64,000 bases of DNA from Pseudomonadota bacterium. GTDB taxonomy: Bacteria > Pseudomonadota > Gammaproteobacteria > Acidiferrobacterales > Acidiferrobacteraceae. Positions within the stretch are counted from its first letter, which is position 1, and each line of letters opens with the position of its first letter. The translations under genes and the position numbers were made by a program. The notes under the pieces were generated by a model. That model saw nothing but the letters and a program-made list of their open reading frames with translations, searched no databases and had not been told where the DNA came from. Below are positions 19,618 through 27,285 of this stretch, piece by piece. The stretch lies in the NCBI GenBank assembly GCA_021819245.1, contig JAKARI010000003.1, forward strand, positions 1-64,000. The letters are read 5' to 3'.

Positions 19618-20520
19618 ATGATGGCGGCAAGGGGCGGGGGGACAGTGCGGGCGAGCGGGTGGGCGCGGTGGGGGGCCTATGTGCGCCTCATGCGGTTGCA
19701 TCGCCCCATCGGCAGCCTCCTCTTGCTGTGGCCGACGCTCTGGGCGTTGTGGCTGGCAGGCCGAGGTCATCCGGACCCGATCCTGGTGGCGGTCTTCGTG
19801 GCCGGGGTGCTGATCATGCGCTCGGCCGGCTGCGTCATCAACGACTATGCGGACCGGGATTTCGATGGGCATGTCTGGCGGACCCGCGAGCGGCCGATCG
19901 CCTCGGGCGAGGTCAGTCCACGCGATGCCCTGATCGTGTTTGCGGGCCTGTGCCTGCTCGCCGCCCTGCTCGCGTTCTGGCTCAACACCTTCACGATCGA
20001 GCTCGCCTTCGTGGCGGTCGCGCTGGCCGCGTCCTATCCGTTCTTCAAGCGTTTCACGCATCTCCCGCAGGTCTATCTGGGACTCGCCTTCGGGTGGGGG
20101 ATCCCCATGGCGTTCGCCGCCGAGACCGGCCGTATCCCGCTTCTGGCCTGGGTGTTATTGGCCGCCAATGTCGCCTGGACGATCGCCTACGATACCGCCT
20201 ACGCCATGGCCGACCGCGACGATGACCTAAAGATCGGCGTCAAGTCGAGCGCCATACTGTTCGGGCATTGGGATCGGGCCATGGTGGCCTTGAGTCATGC
20301 GATCGCCCTGGGATTATTGTATTGGGCTGGCGTGATGGCGCACCTGGGCCCTCTGTACGATGCCGGTCTGGGGTTCGCTGCGGGGTTTGCGCTCTACGAA
20401 CAAGGGTTATTGCGTGACCGCGAGCCTCGGGATTGCTTTCGGGCCTTTCTCAACAACAACTGGTTCGGCGGCAGCGTCTTTGTCGGCCTGGTCGCCGCTT
20501 ATCTCGGGAGGTCATTGTGA
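19618..20520 (+). CDS. ubiA: 4-hydroxybenzoate polyprenyltransferase UbiA
   Basis: The ATG at 19618 (or the next codon) gives 300 residues, the usual UbiA length; the longer upstream frame reads through the vapC remnant and is not credible. The prenyl-diphosphate/Mg motif INDYADRDFDGHVWRT and the second Asp motif AYDTAYAMADRDDDLKIG are present, with about eight to nine hydrophobic helices. The enzyme prenylates 4-hydroxybenzoate in ubiquinone synthesis. Its stop overlaps the start of the next gene (GTGA). Confidence 0.92.
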   Translation: MMAARGGGTVRASGWARWGAYVRLMRLHRPIGSLLLLWPTLWALWLAGRGHPDPILVAVFVAGVLIMRSAGCVINDYADRDFDGHVWRTRERPIASGEVSPRDALIVFAGLCLLAALLAFWLNTFTIELAFVAVALAASYPFFKRFTHLPQVYLGLAFGWGIPMAFAAETGRIPLLAWVLLAANVAWTIAYDTAYAMADRDDDLKIGVKSSAILFGHWDRAMVALSHAIALGLLYWAGVMAHLGPLYDAGLGFAAGFALYEQGLLRDREPRDCFRAFLNNNWFGGSVFVGLVAAYLGRSL

Positions 20521-21146
20521 AGCTCTATGGTCATGCCACGTCGCCTTATGTGCGCAAGGTGCGCATCGCCCTGCGTGAAAAGAATATCCGTTTCGAATGG
20601 ATTCAGGAGAGCCCGCACGATGCCGGCAACCGCATCGCGGCGTTAAATCCCCTCGGCAAGGTGCCGGTCATGGAGACCGACGACGGCCGCGTCCTGTTCG
20701 ACTCGGCATTGCTCATCGAGTATATCGATACCCTCACGCCCGAGCGGTTGATTCCCTCCGCCGAGCCCGAGCGCCTGCGCGCCTTGCTGTGGAATACGCT
20801 GGGCACGGGCATCGTCGATGCCGCGGTCGCCCGTCTTCTGGAAGACAGGCGCCCGGCCTCCGAGAAGTCACAAGACTTTATCGCCCGCCAGGAGGACAAG
20901 ATCGCGCGTGCGCTCGCCTGGGCGGACAAGGCGGATCGGGGTCGTGCCTATCTCGTGGGCGAGCGCTTCAGTATCGCCGATCTGGGATTGGGGGTGGCGC
21001 TGGAATATATCGATTTTCGTTATCCGCATGACTGGCGCAGTCAGCACCCGCGGCTTGCGCGCTGGCTCGCCGGCATCAGTACCCGCGGCTCGTTCGCCGA
21101 GACCCTGCCCCCGGGGATGGAGCGGGCCCTCGACGCGCCCCATTGA
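20517..21146 (+). CDS. Glutathione S-transferase family protein (SspA-like fold)
   Basis: Translation from GTG at 20517 gives 209 residues, with a GGGAGG ribosome-binding site just upstream and overlap of the ubiA stop. The thioredoxin-like N-terminal half is clear: KLYGHATSPYVRKVRIALREK, NPLGKVPVMETDDG and LFDSALLIEYID. An alpha-helical C-terminal GST domain with YLVGERFSIADLGLG follows. It probably binds glutathione through the SPYVRKV turn. Its substrate and role cannot be named from sequence. Confidence 0.88.
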   Translation: MKLYGHATSPYVRKVRIALREKNIRFEWIQESPHDAGNRIAALNPLGKVPVMETDDGRVLFDSALLIEYIDTLTPERLIPSAEPERLRALLWNTLGTGIVDAAVARLLEDRRPASEKSQDFIARQEDKIARALAWADKADRGRAYLVGERFSIADLGLGVALEYIDFRYPHDWRSQHPRLARWLAGISTRGSFAETLPPGMERALDAPH

Positions 21147-21159
21147 CCCGCAGGGGCGC

Positions 21160-22025
21160 ATGACCACCGTCCTTTTCCTGTTAGCAGCCCTGCCCGCGAT
21201 CTTGGCGGGCGCCGGGTATTCACAAACGCGATCGAGCATGTGGGTGCGGCGTTCGGGGTATCGGAAGGCGTGACCGGATCGCTTTTGGCGGCGGTCGGCA
21301 CCGTCTTGCCAGAGACCGCCGTTGTGCGGGTCGCGTCGCTGCACCCGGGCGCGGGGGCCTGCGGCGGGATCTCGACTGGTTTCTCGCCTTCTTCGCCGTG
21401 GCCTTGGCGGGGCTCTATGCGCCTGAGGGCCTGTCCCGGCGGATGCGGGCCGGCGTCCTACTCATCCTCGGTTATGCCGGCTCCGGGTATGCCACCGCGC
21501 GCCTCAAAGGCGTTGGTGGCCGCAGGTCATGAGACGTACGCGGCAACGGCCTGCATCTGGCGCGTTTTGCATGGAAGGGTGTCCCCGGGCTGCGGTATGT
21601 TCAGCCCATCATGGGCCTTGCCCTCATCGGCGGCGGCGCCGCGTGGTTCACGGCGGGTATCGAGGGGCTTGCGGCGCCAAGTCGGCGCCCCGGTGCCCGT
21701 GCTGGCCCGCATCGCCGCCCCGATTGCGACCGAGTTACCGGAGGCGATCCCTAGCGTGCTCGGGATCCGGCGTGGGCACGACACCCTGGCGTTTGGCAAT
21801 ATCACGGGCGCGCTCGCGTTTCAGGGGGGCCTCCTGCCGGCCCTCGGCATGACCCTGACGCCTTGGCGCCCGACCCCGCTTGTGCTGGCCGCCCTGCTGA
21901 TTGCGATCGCGGGGGCCGTGATGCGGCGTGTGTGCATCATGCGCGCCATCGTCCTGCGTCCCACCCCCATGCGGGCCGGCGGTCTTCTCTACGCCGGCTT
22001 TCTCGGCTATCGTCTCGCGGCATGA
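21160..22025 (+). pseudogene. Frameshifted Na+/Ca2+ exchanger family (CaCA) pseudogene
   Basis: Fragments of one membrane antiporter are spread over three frames. An intact start (MTTVLFLLAALPAILAGAGY) shifts near 21220 into NAIEHVGAAFGVSEGVTG and LLAAVGTVLPETAV, the first exchanger motif. Near 21365 another frame gives DWFLAFFAVALAGLYAPEG, and near 21545 GLRYVQPIMGLALIGGGAAW. The last frame carries IATELPEAIPSVLGIRRG (the second alpha-repeat) and GNITGALAFQGG, reaching a stop at 22025. At least three frameshifts are needed to join the parts, so it should be inactive. The final ATGA overlaps aroE, showing it was once part of the operon. Confidence 0.8.
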
Positions 22026-22852
22026 GCCTCTACGCCGTCCTCGGCCATCCCATAGATCACAGCCTGTCACCGCGCATTCACGAGGCCTTTGGTGTCCTGA
22101 CCGGCCGTGTCGTGCGCTATGAGCGCCGCGAGGTGCACCCCGGGGGCCTGGCGCACGCCCTGCGGACCTTCGCGTCCGAGGGCGGGCGGGGGGCGAATAT
22201 CACCGTGCCCTTAAAAGGCGAGGCCTTTGCCTTGGCCGCGCGCACCACGGCGCGGGCGCAACGGGCGCGGGCCGTCAATACGCTGTCATGGGAGGGCGAG
22301 GCGTGGGCCGGGGACAACACCGACGGGGCCGGCCTCGTTTGCGACCTCACCGTAAATTATGGCTGGCCCCTCGAGGGCCGGCGGATCGTGCTGTTGGGGG
22401 CGGGGGGCGCAGCCCAGGGGATCATCGGGCCCCTGCTGGACCAAGGCATCGCCCATCTTGCTATCTTTAACCGTACCCTCGAGCGTGCCCGCAATGTGGC
22501 TGAGTCGTGCGCGGATGCGCGTGTGGGCGTCATAGGCTCTGGGACCGGGTCAGACACGCCACCTTTCGATATCGTTATCAACGCCACGGCCGCCGGTCTG
22601 GCGGGCAGCCTGCCCATGATCCCCGGTATCCCCGATGCGTTTTTTCATGACGTGATCGCCTACGATCTGATGTATGGCCCCAAGGCCCGTGATTTTCTGG
22701 GGTACGCGCGCGCCCATGGGGCGCGGGCGGTCGCAGACGGCCTGGGTATGCTCGTCGAGCAGGCCGCCGAGTCGTTTCAGGTGTGGCACGGTGTACGGCC
22801 GCCCACAGCACCGGTGCTTACGCGCTTGCGTTCCGAGATCGGTGGCGGCTAG
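22022..22852 (+). CDS. aroE: Shikimate dehydrogenase AroE
   Basis: Starting at the ATG at 22022 gives 276 residues (MSLYAVLGHPIDHSLSPRIHEAF). The frame remains open further upstream, but that part is antiporter remnant. Signatures include ANITVPLKGEAF, DNTDGAGLV, the NADP-binding LLGAGGAAQGI and GLGMLVEQAAESFQVW. It reduces 3-dehydroshikimate in aromatic amino-acid synthesis. It overlaps the stop of the antiporter pseudogene. Confidence 0.93.
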   Translation: MSLYAVLGHPIDHSLSPRIHEAFGVLTGRVVRYERREVHPGGLAHALRTFASEGGRGANITVPLKGEAFALAARTTARAQRARAVNTLSWEGEAWAGDNTDGAGLVCDLTVNYGWPLEGRRIVLLGAGGAAQGIIGPLLDQGIAHLAIFNRTLERARNVAESCADARVGVIGSGTGSDTPPFDIVINATAAGLAGSLPMIPGIPDAFFHDVIAYDLMYGPKARDFLGYARAHGARAVADGLGMLVEQAAESFQVWHGVRPPTAPVLTRLRSEIGGG

Positions 22853-22917
22853 CTCGCGCCGGGGGTCCCGGCGGCGCGCACCATGGTACAGTGTGGCGAT
22901 TGACTGATGGGGTATTG

Positions 22918-24960
22918 ATGGCACACGACAATCCGCTGCTCGTTCTTGAAGGCCTTCCGCGGTTTCTGCATATCGAGCCGGCGGCTGTGGTGCCGGCACT
23001 TGATGTCATGATCGCCTCCACGCGCGCGATCGTCGAGGGACATCTCGCCCGTGCCCCGGGGCCTGATTGGGATGATACCGTAGGGCCACTCGAGGCGGCG
23101 GAGACGCGGCTCAAACGCTTCTGGTCGCCGATCGCGCACTTGAATGCCGTGGCCGACAGCCCGCCGCTGCGCGAGGCCTACAATGCCGGGCTTTCGCGCC
23201 TCACGAGCTATCAGACGGGGTATGCGCAGGACGATCGTGTCTACCGGGCCTATCAGGCGGTCGCCGAGGGACCGGCCTTCGGTGGCCTGAGCGAGGCCCG
23301 CCGCAAGGTCGTGACCAATGCCTTGCGCGACATGCGGCTGTCGGGTGTGGCCCTGCCAGCGGCCCCCAAGGCCCGCTTCAAGGCCGTTCAGGAGCGGCTC
23401 TCGGAGCTTACCAGCCGTTTCGAACAGAACGTGCTGGATGCCACGGACGCCTTTAGCCTGGTTATCGAAGACGAGACGCGACTCCACGGTATCCCGGCCT
23501 CGGTGCTCGCGCCGGCGCGCGCCGAGGCGCAGAGGCGCTCGCGCAAGGGCTTTTTGCTGACCTTGCAGGCCCCCTGCTATGTACCGGTCATGACCTATGC
23601 CCAGGACCGGGCCTTGCGCCGCGAAATCTACGAGGCCTATGTGACACGCGCCTCGGAGAGGGGGGACGGGCGTTACGACAACACCGCCCTGGGCCGCGAG
23701 ATCCTCACGCTGCGCGCCGAGGCGGCCGCGCTCCTCGGCTATTCCCACTATGCCGCCTATTCCCTGGCGACCAAGATGGCGCGGGATACCGCCGAGGTCG
23801 AGGCGTTTCTTACCGATCTGGCGCGCCGCGCGCGCCCGGCGGCCTTGAAGGAACTCGCAGATCTCGAGGCCATGGCGCAGGCCGACGGGGTCGTTCTCGA
23901 GGCCTGGGATATGGCGTATTACAGTGAACGGCTAAAAGAACGGCGCTACCAATTCTCGGAGGAGGATCTGAGGCCCTACTTTCCATTGCCGCGTGTCCTT
24001 GAGGGGCTTTTTACCCTGACCGAGCGCCTCTACGGCGTGCGTGTCGAAAGGCGCGAGGGCGTCGAGGTCTGGCATCCGGATGTGCTCTTCTATGAGATTG
24101 TGGATGCCGATGGCGCGCCGCGCGCGCAGTTCTATCTGGATCTCTACGCGCGCGAGCGCAAGCGCGGAGGGGCATGGATGGACGAGTGCTGTGTGCGTCA
24201 GCGTTACCCGACGCCGAGCCTGCCGGTGGCTTATCTGACATGCAACTTCTCGGCGCCGGCGGACGACCACCCCTCCTTGCTGCGCCATGACGAGGTCGAG
24301 ACCTTGTTTCACGAGTTCGGCCATGGATTGCACCACATGCTGACCCGGGTTGACGAGCCGGCCGTGTCAGGGATCAATGGCGTGCCCTGGGACGCGGTCG
24401 AGCTCCCCAGCCAATTCATGGAAAACTTCTGCTGGGAGCGCGATGTCATCGACCTCATCGGGGGCCATTATCGTACGGGCGCGCCGGTCCCCGCCGACCT
24501 CTTTGCGCGGCTGCGTGCCACGCGCACCTTTCAGGCCGCCTTGCAGATACTGCGCCAGGTCGAATTCGCCCTCTTCGATATCCGTCTGCACGCCGGTTTC
24601 GACCCCGCCGCCGGGTCCGTGCACGCGCTCCTCGATGCGGTGCGCGACGAGGTGGCGGTCGTAAAGCCGCCGGCCTTCAATCGCTTTGAGAACAGCTTTA
24701 CGCATATCTTTGCCGGGGGCTACGCGGCGGGCTACTATAGCTACAAGTGGGCTGAGGTGTTGTCGGCCGACGCCTTCGGCCTCTTCGAGGAGCGTGGGGT
24801 GTTTGACCGCGCCACCGGTTTGGCGTTTCTTCATAATATCCTCGAGCGCGGCGGAGAGGCCGATCCGCGGGACTTGTTCGAGCGATTTCGGGGCCGTGCG
24901 CCGCGTATAGACGCGCTGCTCAAGCAAAGCGGGCTCTACGAAACGGAGGGGAACGGATGA
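22918..24960 (+). CDS. prlC: Oligopeptidase A (M3 family)
   Basis: The ATG at 22918 gives 680 residues beginning MAHDNPLLVLEGLPRF, the usual length and N-terminus. The M3 zinc motif HEFGHGLHH is at about residue 465, preceded by LLRHDEVETLF. The substrate region FAGGYAAGYYSYKWAEVLSAD is near the C-terminus. It is a cytoplasmic zinc endopeptidase that degrades oligopeptides such as cleaved signal peptides. It overlaps the next gene by four bases. Confidence 0.94.
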   Translation: MAHDNPLLVLEGLPRFLHIEPAAVVPALDVMIASTRAIVEGHLARAPGPDWDDTVGPLEAAETRLKRFWSPIAHLNAVADSPPLREAYNAGLSRLTSYQTGYAQDDRVYRAYQAVAEGPAFGGLSEARRKVVTNALRDMRLSGVALPAAPKARFKAVQERLSELTSRFEQNVLDATDAFSLVIEDETRLHGIPASVLAPARAEAQRRSRKGFLLTLQAPCYVPVMTYAQDRALRREIYEAYVTRASERGDGRYDNTALGREILTLRAEAAALLGYSHYAAYSLATKMARDTAEVEAFLTDLARRARPAALKELADLEAMAQADGVVLEAWDMAYYSERLKERRYQFSEEDLRPYFPLPRVLEGLFTLTERLYGVRVERREGVEVWHPDVLFYEIVDADGAPRAQFYLDLYARERKRGGAWMDECCVRQRYPTPSLPVAYLTCNFSAPADDHPSLLRHDEVETLFHEFGHGLHHMLTRVDEPAVSGINGVPWDAVELPSQFMENFCWERDVIDLIGGHYRTGAPVPADLFARLRATRTFQAALQILRQVEFALFDIRLHAGFDPAAGSVHALLDAVRDEVAVVKPPAFNRFENSFTHIFAGGYAAGYYSYKWAEVLSADAFGLFEERGVFDRATGLAFLHNILERGGEADPRDLFERFRGRAPRIDALLKQSGLYETEGNG

Positions 24961-25418
24961 CGCGTGGAATGATGAGTGTGGGCGTCCTGATGCTCATGGG
25001 GACCGTTGCGCATGCCGCCACGTTGTACCGGTGGGTGGATCCCAACGGGGTGGTTACCTACCAAAATACCCCGCCTCCCGCGTCCGCCGGCCATGTGCGC
25101 GTCGTGCATGTGGGCAGACCCCCGTCCCGCTCGGCGGTGCGTCAGGCGGTGAGCGCCCTGCATCCCGTCGTTTTATACAGGGCCCCACATTGCGCACCCT
25201 GCCGACAGGTGAGCGCCTACCTGCATCGCCGCAAGATCCCGTTTCGCGCCATCGATGTGTCACGTGGGCGCTCGATTGTGCGCGCCATGAAGAGGAAGAC
25301 CGGCTCGACGACCGTCCCTACGATCACGGTCGGTAAGCAGGTCCTAATCGGCTACATCCCTTCGGCCCTGAAAAACGAGCTCACGGCGGCCGGCTATCCC
25401 AAGGCCCCCGGGGGGTAG
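24957..25418 (+). CDS. Exported DUF4124-glutaredoxin fusion protein
   Basis: The 153-residue protein has a signal peptide (MTRGMMSVGVLMLMGTVAHA), then a DUF4124-like segment LYRWVDPNGVVTYQNTPPP. From about residue 70 it has a glutaredoxin-like domain with the CAPC active site (Cys79, Cys82) and STTVPTITVGKQVLIGY, which resembles the cis-proline region. It should be periplasmic or envelope-associated and take part in thiol redox chemistry. The substrate is unknown. It starts inside the end of prlC (ATGA). Confidence 0.82.
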   Translation: MTRGMMSVGVLMLMGTVAHAATLYRWVDPNGVVTYQNTPPPASAGHVRVVHVGRPPSRSAVRQAVSALHPVVLYRAPHCAPCRQVSAYLHRRKIPFRAIDVSRGRSIVRAMKRKTGSTTVPTITVGKQVLIGYIPSALKNELTAAGYPKAPGG

Positions 25419-25472
25419 TGGCCGTCTCGGCCCGGCCGGCCGCATGCCGCACCGGCGGTATTGTGGACATCC

Positions 25473-26249
25473 ATGAAGATTGCGACCTGGAATGTGAATT
25501 CCCTGCGTGTCCGTCTCGCGCAGCTCGAGGCATGGCTAGACCATATCGCCCCGGATGTCGTGTGTCTTCAGGAGACCAAGGTGCAGGATGCGGACTTCCC
25601 GGTTCAGGCGTTCACCGCGCGCGGTTATCAGGTGGCCTTCCACGGGCAGCGTGCCTATAACGGTGTCGCCCTTGCCGCCCGCGGGCCCCTGACCGACATG
25701 ACCCGCGGCCTGGCAGGCTTTCCGGACGAGCAGTGCCGCGCCCTGGCGGCCACATTTCAGGGGGTACGGGTGGCGAGTCTCTACGTCCCCAACGGTACCG
25801 CCCTCGATTCCCCGCGCTACCCGTACAAGCTTGGCTGGCTTGCGGCCCTCAGGGATCAGGCCCAGGCCTGGCTTGCGCAAGACCCGGCCCTGCTCTTAGC
25901 CGGCGACTTCAATATCGCCCCCGAGGATCGCGATGTCTACGACCCGGCCGCCTGGGAGGGTTCAGTGCTGGTGAGCGAACCCGAGCGCGCGGCCTTTCGG
26001 GCATTGATCGACACCGGGCTTACGGATGCGCTGGGCACACTGGCGGGCGACGGGCGGGGCTATAGCTGGTGGGACTACCGGGCGGGGGCATTTCGGCGCG
26101 ATCAGGGCCTGCGTATCGATCACATCCTGCTGAGCCCTTTACTGGCCGCGGGCTTCGTGCGCGGCTTTGTGGATCGCGAGGCGCGCGCCCATGCGCGGCC
26201 TTCGGATCATGCCCCGGTAGTGGTCGAGATCACTTGGCCACGGAACTAA
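25473..26249 (+). CDS. xthA: Exodeoxyribonuclease III
   Basis: The ATG at 25473 gives 258 residues beginning MKIATWNVNSLRVRLAQLEAWL. Active-site motifs of the AP-endonuclease family are present: CLQETKVQDADFP, GDFNIAPEDRDVYDP, LRIDHILLSPLL and RPSDHAPVVVEI. It repairs abasic sites and degrades 3' ends of duplex DNA. It is the last gene before the matrix island. Confidence 0.93.
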   Translation: MKIATWNVNSLRVRLAQLEAWLDHIAPDVVCLQETKVQDADFPVQAFTARGYQVAFHGQRAYNGVALAARGPLTDMTRGLAGFPDEQCRALAATFQGVRVASLYVPNGTALDSPRYPYKLGWLAALRDQAQAWLAQDPALLLAGDFNIAPEDRDVYDPAAWEGSVLVSEPERAAFRALIDTGLTDALGTLAGDGRGYSWWDYRAGAFRRDQGLRIDHILLSPLLAAGFVRGFVDREARAHARPSDHAPVVVEITWPRN

Positions 26250-26349
26250 ATGCGCGCATGTATCATAAACCGTACATATCGCACTTACCTTAAAGCCCTG
26301 TGTAGCGCGAAATCCTTGACGATGTATCGGGCGACCCCTTGACCCGATT

Positions 26350-26369
26350 CTGTTTCAGAAATGAAACAG
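26350..26369. promoter_or_regulatory. Palindromic site upstream of the island (candidate activator box)
   Basis: The arms CTGTTTCA and TGAAACAG are perfect inverted copies separated by GAAA. The centre lies about 160 bases upstream of the candidate -24 element, the usual distance for a sigma-54 enhancer-binding protein. The VpsR-type activator at the other end of the island is the obvious candidate ligand, but this is inference. Confidence 0.5.
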
Positions 26370-26516
26370 TTGCGGCGGGTCCCATCATACCCCCGGGGTT
26401 TTCCCGGTCTCAGGCTTACAGTCACATGCTCCTATCCCGGCGCGGGCCTGTGATGCGATCCCGATTCCATTCAAAAAATATCATGAAATCCGTTTGTTAG
26501 CTGCTGACCTCGGCCG

Positions 26517-26533
26517 TTGGCATAGTTCTTGTT
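26517..26533 (+). promoter_or_regulatory. Candidate sigma-54 (-24/-12) promoter
   Basis: The sequence TTGGCATAGTTCTTGTT fits the sigma-54 consensus TGGCAC-N5-TTGCW with the GG (26519) and the GT (26531) at the correct spacing. The one notable deviation is T instead of C in the -12 GC. It lies about 90 bases upstream of the first island gene. A sigma-54 activator is encoded in the same island. Confidence 0.5.
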
Positions 26534-26610
26534 AAAGGTCATGCCAGGGCGCCCGGCAGTTGCCATGTTCGGGCGTCGCCGTTCTGGCGTCATCACCGGG
26601 GTGGGGGATC

Positions 26611-27228
26611 ATGAGGCGTATTACCCTTGTTTTCATGGTGTCTGCGATGCCGCTTTTTGCGGCGGCCGAGGCGTGGGCGGGGTCCCTGCCGCCAAAGGCC
26701 CCGCCGACGGTCGTCAACGCCGCGTCGCTCGCGGGCTCCACGCTCTCTGACGGCAAGGGTGTGGCCGCGGTCAATGAAGCGGCAGGCCATGACAATGTTC
26801 AGGCCAATAGCGACGCCATCGCCAACGGCGGGCAGGCGACCGCGACGATCCATCAACAGCTGTCGGCGACGGTCACCGGGGTGGCTGCCAATACGGCGCG
26901 CATCGGGGGCGAGGCGTTTGCGCGCTTCTCGGGGATACTGAATGTGAATCAGGCCGCGGGCAGCGCCAATCTCGAGGCCAATAGCGTTACGGTGGCGCGG
27001 TCCCTTACGCCCCTTAGCCTCAGTCAGTTGATGGCCATCGCGCCACCCGTCAAACAGATCAATGACGTGCAGCTGCCGGCCACCGCGGCCGGCCATCGCG
27101 CGGTCACGGTCGCCGATAACGCCTTGAGCGGCGTGACGGGGATCGCCCAGGTGAGCCAGACAGCGGGCTCCGGGAACAGCTTAAGCAATAGCGTTGCGCT
27201 CAACATATCCGCGGGCATGCGTCCGTAG
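26611..27228 (+). CDS. Exported Fap-like small repeat protein
   Basis: The ATG at 26611, preceded by GGGGGA, gives 205 residues with a signal peptide ending near AAAEAWA. The mature protein carries three degenerate units of the pattern G-x-VN-x-AAG-x-x-N-x-x-AN: GVAAVNEAAGHDNVQANS, GILNVNQAAGSANLEANS and GIAQVSQTAGSGNSLSNS. This resembles the G(V/I)NxAAGxxNxQxN repeat of Pseudomonas FapB/FapC amyloids. By position it corresponds to FapA or FapB (chaperone or nucleator), but I cannot choose between them. It is the first gene after the candidate sigma-54 promoter. Confidence 0.65.
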   Translation: MRRITLVFMVSAMPLFAAAEAWAGSLPPKAPPTVVNAASLAGSTLSDGKGVAAVNEAAGHDNVQANSDAIANGGQATATIHQQLSATVTGVAANTARIGGEAFARFSGILNVNQAAGSANLEANSVTVARSLTPLSLSQLMAIAPPVKQINDVQLPATAAGHRAVTVADNALSGVTGIAQVSQTAGSGNSLSNSVALNISAGMRP

Positions 27229-27285
27229 GGGTGCTGGACCGGCTTGCTCACGCGGCCGTTTTGTTAACTCGAAAAGGAGAGGTGT

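Larger units (their letters stand above)
26250..26610. other. Regulatory intergenic region ahead of the matrix island
   Basis: This 361-base region separates xthA from the Fap-like cluster and contains no gene. It holds a perfect 8-base-arm palindrome (26350-26369) and a sigma-54-like promoter (26517-26533). It is more AT-rich around 26470-26500. Its length and content suit a controlled promoter for the downstream island. Confidence 0.6.

Noticed and set aside
19345-20061. A minus-strand frame joining the vapC remnant to antisense ubiA
   Set aside because: Only the vapC-like tail is meaningful; the remainder is the complement of ubiA.
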